A stretch of DNA of 64,000 nucleotides from Luteimonas marina (GTDB lineage Bacteria > Pseudomonadota > Gammaproteobacteria > Xanthomonadales > Xanthomonadaceae), in assembly GCF_007859325.1 (NCBI RefSeq), contig NZ_VOHK01000003.1, positions 1 through 64,000 of the forward strand, written 5' to 3'. Positions 54,149 to 63,032 of the stretch are shown here, piece after piece. The notes under the pieces were generated by a model that saw only the letters and a program-made list of their open reading frames with translations, ran no database searches and had not been told where the DNA came from. Every line of letters starts with the position of its first letter. Within the stretch, counting starts at the first letter, position 1. The position numbers were made by a program, and so were the translations under genes.

Positions 54149-55104
54149 GCAGGATCAAGAACAAACTTCACGCGCTTTTCTTCTGGCAGAGCCGCGCAGG
54201 AGAGGTGCTGAACAAGATCTACGATTTGCGGATCTTCTACAGGAACTCGTTCTACAAGGGATTCTCAAGCCGGGAGAGCTATGAGGCCTTTCTCACGAAG
54301 CAGTATCACATCGTGGAGAAAGGGCTGGCCATGCCTGTCCCGAGGAAGAATTTCGGTGCCGAGAAGATTCGGGTGCTCGTCGAGGTGTCGGAAGACTACA
54401 TGACGAAGTATGGTCAGAATGATCTGTTGCAGACAATCTCCTCTACCCTGGACTCTTACCTCGACGCGAATGAAGATTTTGAGACGGCTGATCCTGTGCT
54501 TTACACCATGATCCAGCGTTTCGTTTCCAGCGTCAGTGCCAACGGTAAGGGTGGCACAAAGCTCGTGACTCCAGTGATCTTTCCGGAGTTCGATGGGTTC
54601 GCGAAGTCCAGATCCAGCGTCCGGGCCTTCAACAATGTCGAGGTCGAAAACGATCTTGTTGCCACGGCTGTCGACACAGCCAAGTATGCGCCGTCCGTGT
54701 GCAACAGGCAGGGCTGGAAGGTTCACTTGTATGCCGACAAATTGCAGGTTTCGAAATTGCTGTCGCTTCAGGATGGGAACGGTGGATTCGGTCAAACGAT
54801 CAACAAGCTGCTCATTGTCACGGCGGATTCAAGGTGTTTCACCAATCTCGAGAGCAATCAGATCTTCATTGATGGTGGGCTGTTCTCCATGAACTTGCTT
54901 CTAGCCTTGCACAGCGTGGGGGTTGGAAGCTGCTGTCTGAACCTTTGTGTTCCGTATACCAGGGAGAAGAAAATCAAGGTCGCGGCTGGGATAGGCGAGT
55001 TCGAGCGGCCGATCATGATGATCGGCATTGGGCACTACGACAGTCAGACCAGAGTGGCGACCTCATGCAGGAAGGATTCCAATCAAATCCTTCAGGTGCA
55101 CTAG
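54145..55104 (+). CDS. Nitroreductase-family FMN protein in the polysaccharide locus
   Basis: A 319-residue protein: an N-terminal helical part of about 150 residues unlike stand-alone nitroreductases, then a nitroreductase fold with the FMN-binding start KSRSSVRAFNNVEV, AKYAPSVCNRQGWKVHL, FIDGGLFSMNLLLALHSVGV and SCCLNLCVPYTREK. Such long nitroreductase-like proteins are commonly encoded beside pyruvyl transferases in surface-polymer loci; the redox substrate is not known. It is lower in GC than the neighbours on the right. Confidence 0.88.
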   Translation: MSRIKNKLHALFFWQSRAGEVLNKIYDLRIFYRNSFYKGFSSRESYEAFLTKQYHIVEKGLAMPVPRKNFGAEKIRVLVEVSEDYMTKYGQNDLLQTISSTLDSYLDANEDFETADPVLYTMIQRFVSSVSANGKGGTKLVTPVIFPEFDGFAKSRSSVRAFNNVEVENDLVATAVDTAKYAPSVCNRQGWKVHLYADKLQVSKLLSLQDGNGGFGQTINKLLIVTADSRCFTNLESNQIFIDGGLFSMNLLLALHSVGVGSCCLNLCVPYTREKKIKVAAGIGEFERPIMMIGIGHYDSQTRVATSCRKDSNQILQVH

Positions 55105-56175
55105 ATGAAGCTGTTGTACATCGTCAATGGCATCCGCGGCAGCGGTGGCCTGGAGCGAGTGCTGCTGCACAAGGCGTCGTACCTGTGCGACACCTACGGC
55201 TATGCCGTCAGGATCCTGGTGCTCAATGAGCCGCCGGGGGAGCCGTTCTACCCGGTCAGCCCAGCCGTGGAAGTCCGCCATTTCCATGCGTCCGGCTCGG
55301 CGGTGGCGTATCTGCGTGCGTACCGGTCGGGGCTGCGGCAGGCCGTGGCGCGGTTCCAGCCGGATGTGGTGAGTGTTTGTGATGACGGCCTGAAGGGCCT
55401 GCTGGTGCCGCTGCTGCTGCCGCGCACCCGGCCGGCGCTGGTGTACGAACGTCATGCCTCGCTGGAGCTGATGCGCTCGCTGTGGCAGAAGGCCGTGATG
55501 CGGCCGCTGGCGCGGTTGTATGACAAGCTGGTGCTGCTCACTCAGGGCAATGTGAAGGAGTGGGGCGTTCCGGGTGCGGTGGTCATTCCCAATCCCTTGC
55601 CGGACTTCGAGACGGGCACGCCGCCCCCGAGGAAGCCGCAGATCCTGTGCGTGGGCAGTCTGTGTCACAACAAGGGCCAGGACCTGTTGATCGAAGCCTG
55701 GGCCAGGATCGCCGCGCGACACCCGGATTGGAGCGTGCAGGTGTATGGGAAGGGCGATCCGGCGCCCTTGCTCGCGTTGGCGGCCGCCCGTGGCGTTGCC
55801 GGGCAGGTCGAGTTCCATCCGCCGGTGGCCGGCATCGCCGCCCGGTATCAGGAAGCCAGCCTGTTCGTGCTTCCGTCGCGCTCGGAAGGGTTTGGCATGG
55901 TGTTGCTGGAGGCGATGTCCTTCGGCACGCCGTGCATCAGCTTCGACTGTCCAAGCGGCCCCGGCGACATCCTGACCGATGGCAAGGACGGCGTGCTGGT
56001 GCCGGCAGAGGACGTCGCGGCGCTGGCGGCTGCCATGGACGCACTGATCGACAACCCCGCCCAGCGGGAGGTCTTCGGCCAGCAGGCCCGCATCACGGCG
56101 CAGACGTACCGGATCGACCAGATCGCAGGGCGTTGGCAGCAATTGTTCACCACGCTGGTGGCGCGCAATGCCTGA
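55105..56175 (+). CDS. Glycosyltransferase family 4 protein
   Basis: A 356-residue GT-B sugar transferase. N-terminal domain starts LLYIVNGIRGSGGLERVLLH; the C-terminal donor domain has VGSLCHNKGQDLLIEAWARI and the family EX7E-type motif in SRSEGFGMVLLEAMSFGTPC. It would add one sugar from a nucleotide donor to the growing lipid-linked unit on the cytoplasmic face. ATG follows the nitroreductase stop directly, and it overlaps the next gene by 8 bases. Confidence 0.94.
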   Translation: MKLLYIVNGIRGSGGLERVLLHKASYLCDTYGYAVRILVLNEPPGEPFYPVSPAVEVRHFHASGSAVAYLRAYRSGLRQAVARFQPDVVSVCDDGLKGLLVPLLLPRTRPALVYERHASLELMRSLWQKAVMRPLARLYDKLVLLTQGNVKEWGVPGAVVIPNPLPDFETGTPPPRKPQILCVGSLCHNKGQDLLIEAWARIAARHPDWSVQVYGKGDPAPLLALAAARGVAGQVEFHPPVAGIAARYQEASLFVLPSRSEGFGMVLLEAMSFGTPCISFDCPSGPGDILTDGKDGVLVPAEDVAALAAAMDALIDNPAQREVFGQQARITAQTYRIDQIAGRWQQLFTTLVARNA

Positions 56176-57427
56176 GCTGCACGCCAATGACCAGACGGCA
56201 GGGCGGCACATCCTGCTGATCATCCCCTACGGCGGCGTCGGCGGCATGGAGCGGCTGGCGCTGAACCTGTATCGCCACTACCGCAGCCTGGGCGACCGGG
56301 TGAAGGTGATGAAGCTGGTCAGGCTGCCCGACGACATCGTCAATTTCGGTAAGGATGAGATCGCCCTGTCCGAGCGCGACTTGAGCGAGATGTCCGCGCT
56401 GCGGCGCGCCGGCTTCTATCTGTCGATTCCGTTCTCCATCGCCAGTGCCGTGCGCGCGCATGGCATCACCCATTCGATCGCCATGGGCGACATGGGCAAT
56501 CTGTTCAGTTCGTTGAGCCCGTCGCGTGAGTTCAAGGTGGCCAGCATCCACTCGCTCAAGAGCGCTGAGCTGGCGGGCGGCGGCGGGCTCAACCGGATCT
56601 TCGGGCTGGCCTATCGCACCACGTACCGCCACTTCGATCGCGTGGTGTGCATCAGCCGGGCGATCCGCAACGACCTGCTGGACAACTGCGGCTATCGCTT
56701 CCCGGACAACCTGGAGGTGGTCTACAACCCGCATGATCTGTCTGCGATCACCGAGGCGGCCACCGAGGAACTGCCGCCGGACGAGGCGGAGTTGTTTTCG
56801 GGGCCGACGGTGGTGTTCCTGGGTCGAATGACTGGCGTGAAGGCGCTCTGGCACTTGATCCGCGCCTTCCAGGCCGTGCTGGAGCGGGGCACGCAGCCGC
56901 GACTGGTCTTCGTCGGCGACGGCGATGCCGACATGACCGGCTATCTGCAGTCGCTGGTGGAAGGTTACGGCATCGCTGCGCAGGTGACGTTCCTGGGGCG
57001 GCGGACCAATCCATACAAGTATCTTGCCCACGCCGACGTGCTGGCCTTGAGTTCCCATTTCGAAGGAACGCCCAATGTCATTGTCGAGGCCATTGCGCTG
57101 GGCGTGCCGGTGGTGAGCAGCCACTGCACCGACGGCGTAGTGGAGTTGATGAGCACGCGGGAGGTGGTCGGGTTCGACCCGCCCCTGGAACTGGAGGCAG
57201 GCATCATGACCCCGCCGCTCAGCGGGCGCCGGGACGAAATCACCCACCAGACCCCGATGATGCCGGCCGAATTGGCGCTGGCCGATGCGCTGACGGCGGT
57301 GCTGGGGAATCCCGGCTATCGTGAATCCGTGCGACGGAACCGCGGGCCATTGCTGGAGAAGTTCGAGCTGGCGCGATCTGCGCAGGCCTATCTTGCGCCG
57401 ACCACCAGAGGCGCACCTACACCATGA
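56168..57427 (+). CDS. Glycosyltransferase (GT4-like)
   Basis: A 419-residue GT-B enzyme. IIPYGGVGGMERLALNLYRHY opens the acceptor domain; the donor domain carries FLGRMTGVKALWHLIRAF and SSHFEGTPNVIVEAIALGVP with the conserved Glu pair. Long for GT4, with an extra C-terminal insert (PPLELEAGIMTPPLSGRRDE). Donor and acceptor cannot be read from sequence. It overlaps neighbours on both sides (8 and 4 bases), so it belongs to one long operon. Confidence 0.93.
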   Translation: MPELHANDQTAGRHILLIIPYGGVGGMERLALNLYRHYRSLGDRVKVMKLVRLPDDIVNFGKDEIALSERDLSEMSALRRAGFYLSIPFSIASAVRAHGITHSIAMGDMGNLFSSLSPSREFKVASIHSLKSAELAGGGGLNRIFGLAYRTTYRHFDRVVCISRAIRNDLLDNCGYRFPDNLEVVYNPHDLSAITEAATEELPPDEAELFSGPTVVFLGRMTGVKALWHLIRAFQAVLERGTQPRLVFVGDGDADMTGYLQSLVEGYGIAAQVTFLGRRTNPYKYLAHADVLALSSHFEGTPNVIVEAIALGVPVVSSHCTDGVVELMSTREVVGFDPPLELEAGIMTPPLSGRRDEITHQTPMMPAELALADALTAVLGNPGYRESVRRNRGPLLEKFELARSAQAYLAPTTRGAPTP

Positions 57428-58509
57428 TCGAATTCATTCCCCTGCAAAGCTATGCCTTGGTGGTGAACACCCTCGTCATGGTGGTGGTGGCGCTGCTGGC
57501 GTTGCTGGTGATGCGGCATCCGCATGCCGTGGTGGAGCAGCCCGGGGTTCGCAACAAGGTGCCGAAGGCGTTGGGCGAAACGGTGGTCATCGCGCTGTGC
57601 GTGCTGGTGGGGTTGCGGCCAATCAGCTATGCGTTTGGTGACATGGGGAACTACTACAAGCGCTTCGTGGAGTATGCTGCCGGGGCGATGCCGGACGGCC
57701 GCGACGCGTTGTTCGAAGGGATCATGTGGCTATTCGCGCAGGTCAACGCGCCAGCACTGTTCTTCCTGTTCTGCGCGCTGGTGTACGTGATCCCGCTGCG
57801 GATCGCCAGCCAGCGGCTGCTCGCCAACTACTGGCCCTTGGGCTTCCTGTTTCTGATCGCCCACATCTCGTTCTACGGATTCGCTGTCAACGGGATCCGC
57901 AACGGCATGGCGATGTCGTTGTTCACGTTGGCGATCACCTATCGTGGATGGCGGTCCTGGGCGCTGATGGCTGCGGCCATTGGCCTGCACGGATCACTGA
58001 TCCTGCCGATTGTGGCGTGGGCGGCGGCAAGCTTCGGCTTCAGGGCCAAATGGGCCATTACCTTCTGGATTGTCTGTTTGTTGGTGTCCCTCGCGGTCCC
58101 GGGCGTGGCAACGATGCTCGCATCCTCGCTGCCAGTGGATGATCGCCTGGAACAGTATGCGGCGATCGCGGGCCAGTATGACGACCAGTTTTCCGCAACC
58201 GGTTTCCGCTGGGACTTCGTGCTTTACGGGGCTTTGCCGATTGCGGTTGGCGCGTTCTTCATCTTCCACAAGCGGCGGTTCGATGCCTTCTACCTGAAAG
58301 TGTTCAGCACCTATGTCATCACCAATGCCGTCTGGCTGCTGCTGATCACGCTTCCGTTCTCCAACCGCTTCGCCTACCTGTCCTGGGGGATCATGGGTTT
58401 GGTGATCGCGTACCCGCTCATCAAATGGAAGGTCTTTAAGCAGCAACAGTTCGTGTTCGCCGTCCTGCTGGTTGGCTTGGCCGGCTTCAGCTTCGTCTCA
58501 CAATTATGA
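57424..58509 (+). CDS. EpsG-family putative polysaccharide polymerase
   Basis: A 361-residue membrane protein with about 10 helices, of the EpsG family (PF14897-type), thought to polymerise repeat units in Wzy-dependent pathways. Typical is the first helix followed by an early GDMGNYYKRFVEYAAG segment and NGIRNGMAMSLFTLAITYRG in the middle. Overlaps both neighbours by 4 bases. With the O-antigen ligase-family protein upstream, the locus has two polymerase candidates. Confidence 0.9.
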   Translation: MIEFIPLQSYALVVNTLVMVVVALLALLVMRHPHAVVEQPGVRNKVPKALGETVVIALCVLVGLRPISYAFGDMGNYYKRFVEYAAGAMPDGRDALFEGIMWLFAQVNAPALFFLFCALVYVIPLRIASQRLLANYWPLGFLFLIAHISFYGFAVNGIRNGMAMSLFTLAITYRGWRSWALMAAAIGLHGSLILPIVAWAAASFGFRAKWAITFWIVCLLVSLAVPGVATMLASSLPVDDRLEQYAAIAGQYDDQFSATGFRWDFVLYGALPIAVGAFFIFHKRRFDAFYLKVFSTYVITNAVWLLLITLPFSNRFAYLSWGIMGLVIAYPLIKWKVFKQQQFVFAVLLVGLAGFSFVSQL

Positions 58510-59402
58510 AAACGATCACCGTATTCACGCCGACCTACAACCGGGCGCATCTTCTCGGCAGACTTTATGAGAGCCTGCTGCGCCAGACCTGCCAGGACTT
58601 CATTTGGCTGGTGGTCGATGACGGCTCCACTGACGGCACCCGCGAAATGGTAGCCGGCTGGCAGGCGGAAGCGCGGATGGAGATCCAATACGAGTACAAG
58701 CCCAACGGCGGAATGCATACCGCGCATAATCGGGCCTACGACTTAATGCAGACCGAGTTGAATGTTTGCATCGATTCCGACGATTGGATGCCGGACAATG
58801 CTGTAGAGCTCATTTGCTCACGATGGCGCGATGTGCGCAATGACCCGGGAGTCGCGGGAATAGTAGGGCTGGATGAGTCGCCTGATGGCGAGATCATTGG
58901 CACACGATTTCCTGTTGATGGCTTGCGATGCACGCTGACGGGTCTGTACGAGCGCGTTGGGATCCGAGGAGACAAGAAGCTCGTATACAGGAATGACGTA
59001 ACGCGATCCTTCCCGCGGTATCCTGAGTTTGCCGGAGAGCGTCTGGTGCCATTGGGCTGGTTGTATCGACAGATCGACCAGAAGTACGAGCTGATCGCCT
59101 TTAATGATGTTTACGTTGTCGTTGACTATCAGGTAGGTGGTTCTTCGGACAGTATCATCAGCCAGTACTTTCAGAGCCCGCAGGGCTTTCAAGCATCACG
59201 TATCATATCGATTCAGTACTCCGGAAGCCTAAAGGATAAGCTGCGGAATGTTGTGCATTTCGGCGTGTCTTCTCTGATCCTTGGCCGTTGGCGGACGTGG
59301 CTGCATTCGCCGGCCCCAATCCTCTCGGTCTTGACGTGGCCGCTGAGTGTTACAGCGTTCGCGTATCTGGTCGTTCGTAAGTCGCTACCCCGGAGGGCTT
59401 GA
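58506..59402 (+). CDS. Glycosyltransferase family 2 (GT-A)
   Basis: A 298-residue GT-A enzyme starting TVFTPTYNRAHLLGRLYESL, with VVDDGSTDGTREMV and the metal-binding DSDDWMPDNAVELI. Residues beyond 200 are hydrophobic and partly amphipathic, so it is membrane-associated. It should transfer a sugar from a UDP-donor to the repeat unit. Overlaps the EpsG stop by 4 bases and sits in an AT-richer segment. Confidence 0.94.
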   Translation: MKTITVFTPTYNRAHLLGRLYESLLRQTCQDFIWLVVDDGSTDGTREMVAGWQAEARMEIQYEYKPNGGMHTAHNRAYDLMQTELNVCIDSDDWMPDNAVELICSRWRDVRNDPGVAGIVGLDESPDGEIIGTRFPVDGLRCTLTGLYERVGIRGDKKLVYRNDVTRSFPRYPEFAGERLVPLGWLYRQIDQKYELIAFNDVYVVVDYQVGGSSDSIISQYFQSPQGFQASRIISIQYSGSLKDKLRNVVHFGVSSLILGRWRTWLHSPAPILSVLTWPLSVTAFAYLVVRKSLPRRA

Positions 59403-59404
59403 GT

Positions 59405-60529
59405 TTGCGATCAAAACCCAATTTGGGCTTAGAGCCACGCAAGCTGCGAATCGTGCATATCCTGTCTTCCCCGACTGCCGGCGGGGCTGAGGTTTACGTC
59501 AAGGACCTCGCGCTTGCCATGGCCGCCGAGGGGCATTTTGTCGCCGTCGCGTTCCTCAACCATGCGCACGAAGTAGGCCGACAGCAGTCCTATGAGCAGA
59601 ATTTTCTTGAGGAGCTTGCGGCAGGGGGAGTCGAAGTGGACTTCATCGGCTACAAAGCCCGCCGAAGCCCGGTCTTCGGATGGACGAGACTGCGACAGAT
59701 GACAGGGGAGTGGAGGCCAGACGTTATACATTCCCACCTGTCCTACGGCCTATTGTTCGCGGCGTTCTGTCCTGTTCCAGTGGTTTATACCCAACACACC
59801 ATCAAGTTGAGGGTGCCCGCATGGCTCTATCGAGTGTTTCTGGATCGGGTGGTTAGCAGGTATATCGGCATCTGCGCTGCGTGCGTAAACGTTCTGAATC
59901 GAGCAAGCTCAAGACCGGTTGTCAGAATCGATAACGCTGTTTCCCCGGAACGCGTCTGGCGAAGACCCCAGGATTCGAGAAGGGACGGCACGGTCAAGCT
60001 GTTCTCAGCGGGTAGGCTAACCGAGGCAAAAAACTATACCTTGCTGCTGGAATCCGTCGCCGAGCTGGACGACATGGATTTCACCCTTGAGATCGCTGGT
60101 GAGGGGCCGCTACGTGGCGTGCTTGAGCAACAGATCGAGCAGCATCAGCTGGCGCATCGGGTCAAGCTGCTTGGCAACGTCAATGATGTTTCCGAACGAT
60201 TGGCAGGAGCGGACATCTTCGTGATGTCGTCATCTTGGGAGGGGCTTCCTATTGCCCTGTTGGAGGCAACCTTGACTGGATTGCCGGTGGTCGTGACGAA
60301 TGTCGGCGGCTGCGCCGAGGTGGTGCATAGGGTGGGAAATGGGCTTGTTGTGGATACGTCGATCGCCAAGGACCTCGCCGCAGCAATGCGCCGTCTAATC
60401 GCGTCGGAGTCGCAACGGTCGTTTTTTTCTCATAACGCCTTGAATTACTCCGCTTCCTACGAGCTTGGGACGGCGGTTGCCCTTCATATGTCGTTGTATC
60501 GTGATGTGGTGGATGCGAAATCCCCATGA
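59405..60529 (+). CDS. Glycosyltransferase family 4 protein
   Basis: A 374-residue GT-B enzyme: RIVHILSSPTAGGAEVYVKD in the acceptor domain, then SAGRLTEAKNYTLLLESVAE and SSSWEGLPIALLEATLTGLP in the donor domain. TTG at 59405 is chosen because CGGAGG ends 8 bases upstream; an in-frame TTG at 59399, overlapping the previous stop, is too close to that site. Low GC compared with the flanks. ATGA overlap couples it to the acyltransferase. Confidence 0.92.
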   Translation: MRSKPNLGLEPRKLRIVHILSSPTAGGAEVYVKDLALAMAAEGHFVAVAFLNHAHEVGRQQSYEQNFLEELAAGGVEVDFIGYKARRSPVFGWTRLRQMTGEWRPDVIHSHLSYGLLFAAFCPVPVVYTQHTIKLRVPAWLYRVFLDRVVSRYIGICAACVNVLNRASSRPVVRIDNAVSPERVWRRPQDSRRDGTVKLFSAGRLTEAKNYTLLLESVAELDDMDFTLEIAGEGPLRGVLEQQIEQHQLAHRVKLLGNVNDVSERLAGADIFVMSSSWEGLPIALLEATLTGLPVVVTNVGGCAEVVHRVGNGLVVDTSIAKDLAAAMRRLIASESQRSFFSHNALNYSASYELGTAVALHMSLYRDVVDAKSP

Positions 60530-61854
60530 ACTCTGATCTCAAGACAAAGATCTTTCGGGGGACATCCTCCTGGCTTCGCACAGGCCAGCAACGAAGACCA
60601 TATATTGCTCGATCTGAACCGCGAACCACTTGGTGGCCAATGAGCGATATCTCGTCAACGGAGCATGTGGATGATACTCTGAGGGTTAGCGTGAGCACCG
60701 CCCCGGCGCGCTTCAGAAGACATGAGGAACTGTTCTCGCCCGCCGCATCGACGTTCTTCGATCTGCTCAGGTTCAGCGCGGCAGTGATCGTTGTCATGGA
60801 GCATCTGGCATCAAGGCTGTTCGTCGGTTACGGTTATCTGGATAATCCCGGGATTTGGACTCAATTGCTCTACTGGTTGAACCTGCTTGGTAGTCCGGCA
60901 GTTGTCGTGTTCTTTGTCCTGAGTGGCCTTTTCATCTCACGATCGATCTATCGAACGGTGCTTATGCAGGGGCGAAAGTTTGATTGGGCGGACTACTTGA
61001 GCGCGCGATTGTCGCGCCTCTGGCTGGTGTTGATTCCGGCGCTCGTCGTTACCTTCATTGTGGATCTTGTTGCAGACGCGAATGGCTGGGTGAACAAAGG
61101 GGCTGGTGTAGAGGTTTTTGCCGGGAACGTACTCTTCGTACAGACGATACTGGTGCCCCAGTTCGGTTCAAACGCGCCGCTTTGGTCCATCAGTAACGAG
61201 TTCTGGTACTACATGATCTTTCCAGCGCTTTTTCTGGCTGCGATCGCGCGAACGTCCAGGCGCACGCTGGCACTCATTGCGCTGGCCATCGTGCTTCTGG
61301 TGTTTATTGGCCCGAGAAAGGCTGCGTACTTTTTGATGTGGCTGCTCGGTGCCCTTGTCATGGTGCTACCCGCGATGCGACGGTTCGGATCAGGTCGAGC
61401 ATTGGTTGTGGCTCTTGCCCTCCTCACCATTGCTGCGCTTCTGCGTCCGTTGGTCGCGCGAGGGCGATTGATGTTTGACGGATTGGAGATTGACCTGTTC
61501 TGGCCTGATCTTCTGGTGGCTGGAGCGGCGTTTCTCGTGATGCGTATTGCGTTCGTATATTTTGCGAGCCGCCAGTATCTGTTCAACGATTCGATTGACA
61601 GATTGATTCGGGGGGGCGCGGGATTTTCTTTCAGCCTTTACGTCCTGCATTACCCATTTATCAATTCCGGATACTTCCTGGCCCACGCCAATGGATTCCA
61701 TGGGTTTCAGCCGGGGATCATTGGCGTATTGGTCGAGATCATCGTCGTTCTTCTTCTCTGCTCGATCGCCTGGTTCTTTGCATTGTTGACAGAAGCGCAC
61801 ACGGGAGCCGTGCGCAAGGTAATTTCGAGAATGTCGGCGAGGGTCGCTAGGTAG
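60526..61854 (+). CDS. Acyltransferase family 3 (OafA-type) membrane protein
   Basis: A 442-residue inner-membrane enzyme with about 10 helices that acetylates sugars of the polymer. After a variable N-terminal tail (about 80 residues, unusually long), TFFDLLRFSAAVIVVMEHLA carries the catalytic His and starts the fold; VLSGLFISRSIYR and FSFSLYVLHYPF follow. The ATG at 60526 overlaps the previous stop; an ATG at 60640 would shorten the tail. AT-rich like the preceding genes. Confidence 0.92.
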   Translation: MNSDLKTKIFRGTSSWLRTGQQRRPYIARSEPRTTWWPMSDISSTEHVDDTLRVSVSTAPARFRRHEELFSPAASTFFDLLRFSAAVIVVMEHLASRLFVGYGYLDNPGIWTQLLYWLNLLGSPAVVVFFVLSGLFISRSIYRTVLMQGRKFDWADYLSARLSRLWLVLIPALVVTFIVDLVADANGWVNKGAGVEVFAGNVLFVQTILVPQFGSNAPLWSISNEFWYYMIFPALFLAAIARTSRRTLALIALAIVLLVFIGPRKAAYFLMWLLGALVMVLPAMRRFGSGRALVVALALLTIAALLRPLVARGRLMFDGLEIDLFWPDLLVAGAAFLVMRIAFVYFASRQYLFNDSIDRLIRGGAGFSFSLYVLHYPFINSGYFLAHANGFHGFQPGIIGVLVEIIVVLLLCSIAWFFALLTEAHTGAVRKVISRMSARVAR

Positions 61855-63032
61855 TGGAGCATCGCATACTGCTGATCGCGGGTTTCGCCGCCTCCGTGTC
61901 CACGTTCCGTGGAACTTTGATTCGTGCGCTGCGGGATTCCAGAGCGGCGGTTGAGGTAGGAGTTCCTGGAGTCGACGAGGTCACGGGCCTCCGCCACGAG
62001 CTGGCGTCGATTGGCGTGGCGCTTCATGACATCCCATTGCAGCGTGCCGGAACCAACCCGCTTGCCGACATCGGCCTGCTCGCAACCCTGTTCGAACTGA
62101 TGCGCTCGGTTAGGCCTACCATCACCCTGCCTTACACGATTAAGCCCGTCATTTACGGCACTATCGCCGCTTGGCTGGCGCGCGTGCCGCGCCGCTACGC
62201 GCTGGTCACAGGCCTGGGCTATGCCTTCACCGGCGCCCGCCAGGGACTGGTCACCCGCCTAGTGCGCCTGCTGTATCGCTTCGCACTTCGCCGCACGCAC
62301 AAGGTGTTCTTCCAGAATCCTGACGACGAGAGCCTGTTCCGTCAGCTCGGCCTGCTTCCGGCGAATATTCCTTCGGTGGTGGTCAACGGGTCGGGTGTGG
62401 ACGTTGCCCAGTTCCCGCTGCATCCGCTTCCCGCCCGAGAGCCCGTTTTCCTGCTGATTGCCCGCCTGCTGGGCGACAAGGGTGTGCGTGAGTACGCCGA
62501 GGCGGCGCGCAGGATCAAGGATGCCGATCCCGGCGTCAGATTCCAACTGGTGGGCTGGATCGACAGCAACCCGGACGCCATTGCCCAGTCGGAGCTGGAT
62601 GCATGGGTCGCTGACGGCACCATCGAGTTCCTAGGCAAGCTGGACGACGTACGTCCGGCCATCGCAGCCAGCACGGTCTATGTACTGCCCTCCTACCGCG
62701 AAGGCACCCCGCGCACGGTCTTGGAAGCCATGGCCATGGGCCGCCCCATCATCACCACCGATGCCCCGGGGTGTCGCGAGACGGTCATCGACGGCGAAAA
62801 TGGTTTCCTGGTCCCGGTGCAGTCGGTGGATGCGCTGGTGGACGCCATGCTGAAGTTCATCGAGGATCCCGCGCTCGCCCCGCGCATGGGGCGGCGGTCA
62901 AGGCAGATTGCAGAGGACAAGTACGACGTGCACAAGGTCAATGCGGTGATGTTGCGGGAGATGGGCATCCGCGATGCGGACGACGGAAGACGCATGAACG
63001 ACGACCGAAGGCCGGAAAGTTCTGAACCATGA
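61854..63032 (+). CDS. Glycosyltransferase family 4 protein
   Basis: A 392-residue GT-B enzyme, close in style to the WbpX/PglA group: LLIAGFAASVSTFRGTLIRA, then ALVTGLGYAFTGARQG, VNGSGVDVAQFPLHP and the donor-domain LPSYREGTPRTVLEAMAMGRP and TDAPGCRETVIDGENG. Some of these initiate or extend repeat units with N-acetylated sugars. GTG start overlaps the acyltransferase stop by one base. GC rises again here, and it overlaps the next gene by 4 bases. Confidence 0.93.
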   Translation: MEHRILLIAGFAASVSTFRGTLIRALRDSRAAVEVGVPGVDEVTGLRHELASIGVALHDIPLQRAGTNPLADIGLLATLFELMRSVRPTITLPYTIKPVIYGTIAAWLARVPRRYALVTGLGYAFTGARQGLVTRLVRLLYRFALRRTHKVFFQNPDDESLFRQLGLLPANIPSVVVNGSGVDVAQFPLHPLPAREPVFLLIARLLGDKGVREYAEAARRIKDADPGVRFQLVGWIDSNPDAIAQSELDAWVADGTIEFLGKLDDVRPAIAASTVYVLPSYREGTPRTVLEAMAMGRPIITTDAPGCRETVIDGENGFLVPVQSVDALVDAMLKFIEDPALAPRMGRRSRQIAEDKYDVHKVNAVMLREMGIRDADDGRRMNDDRRPESSEP

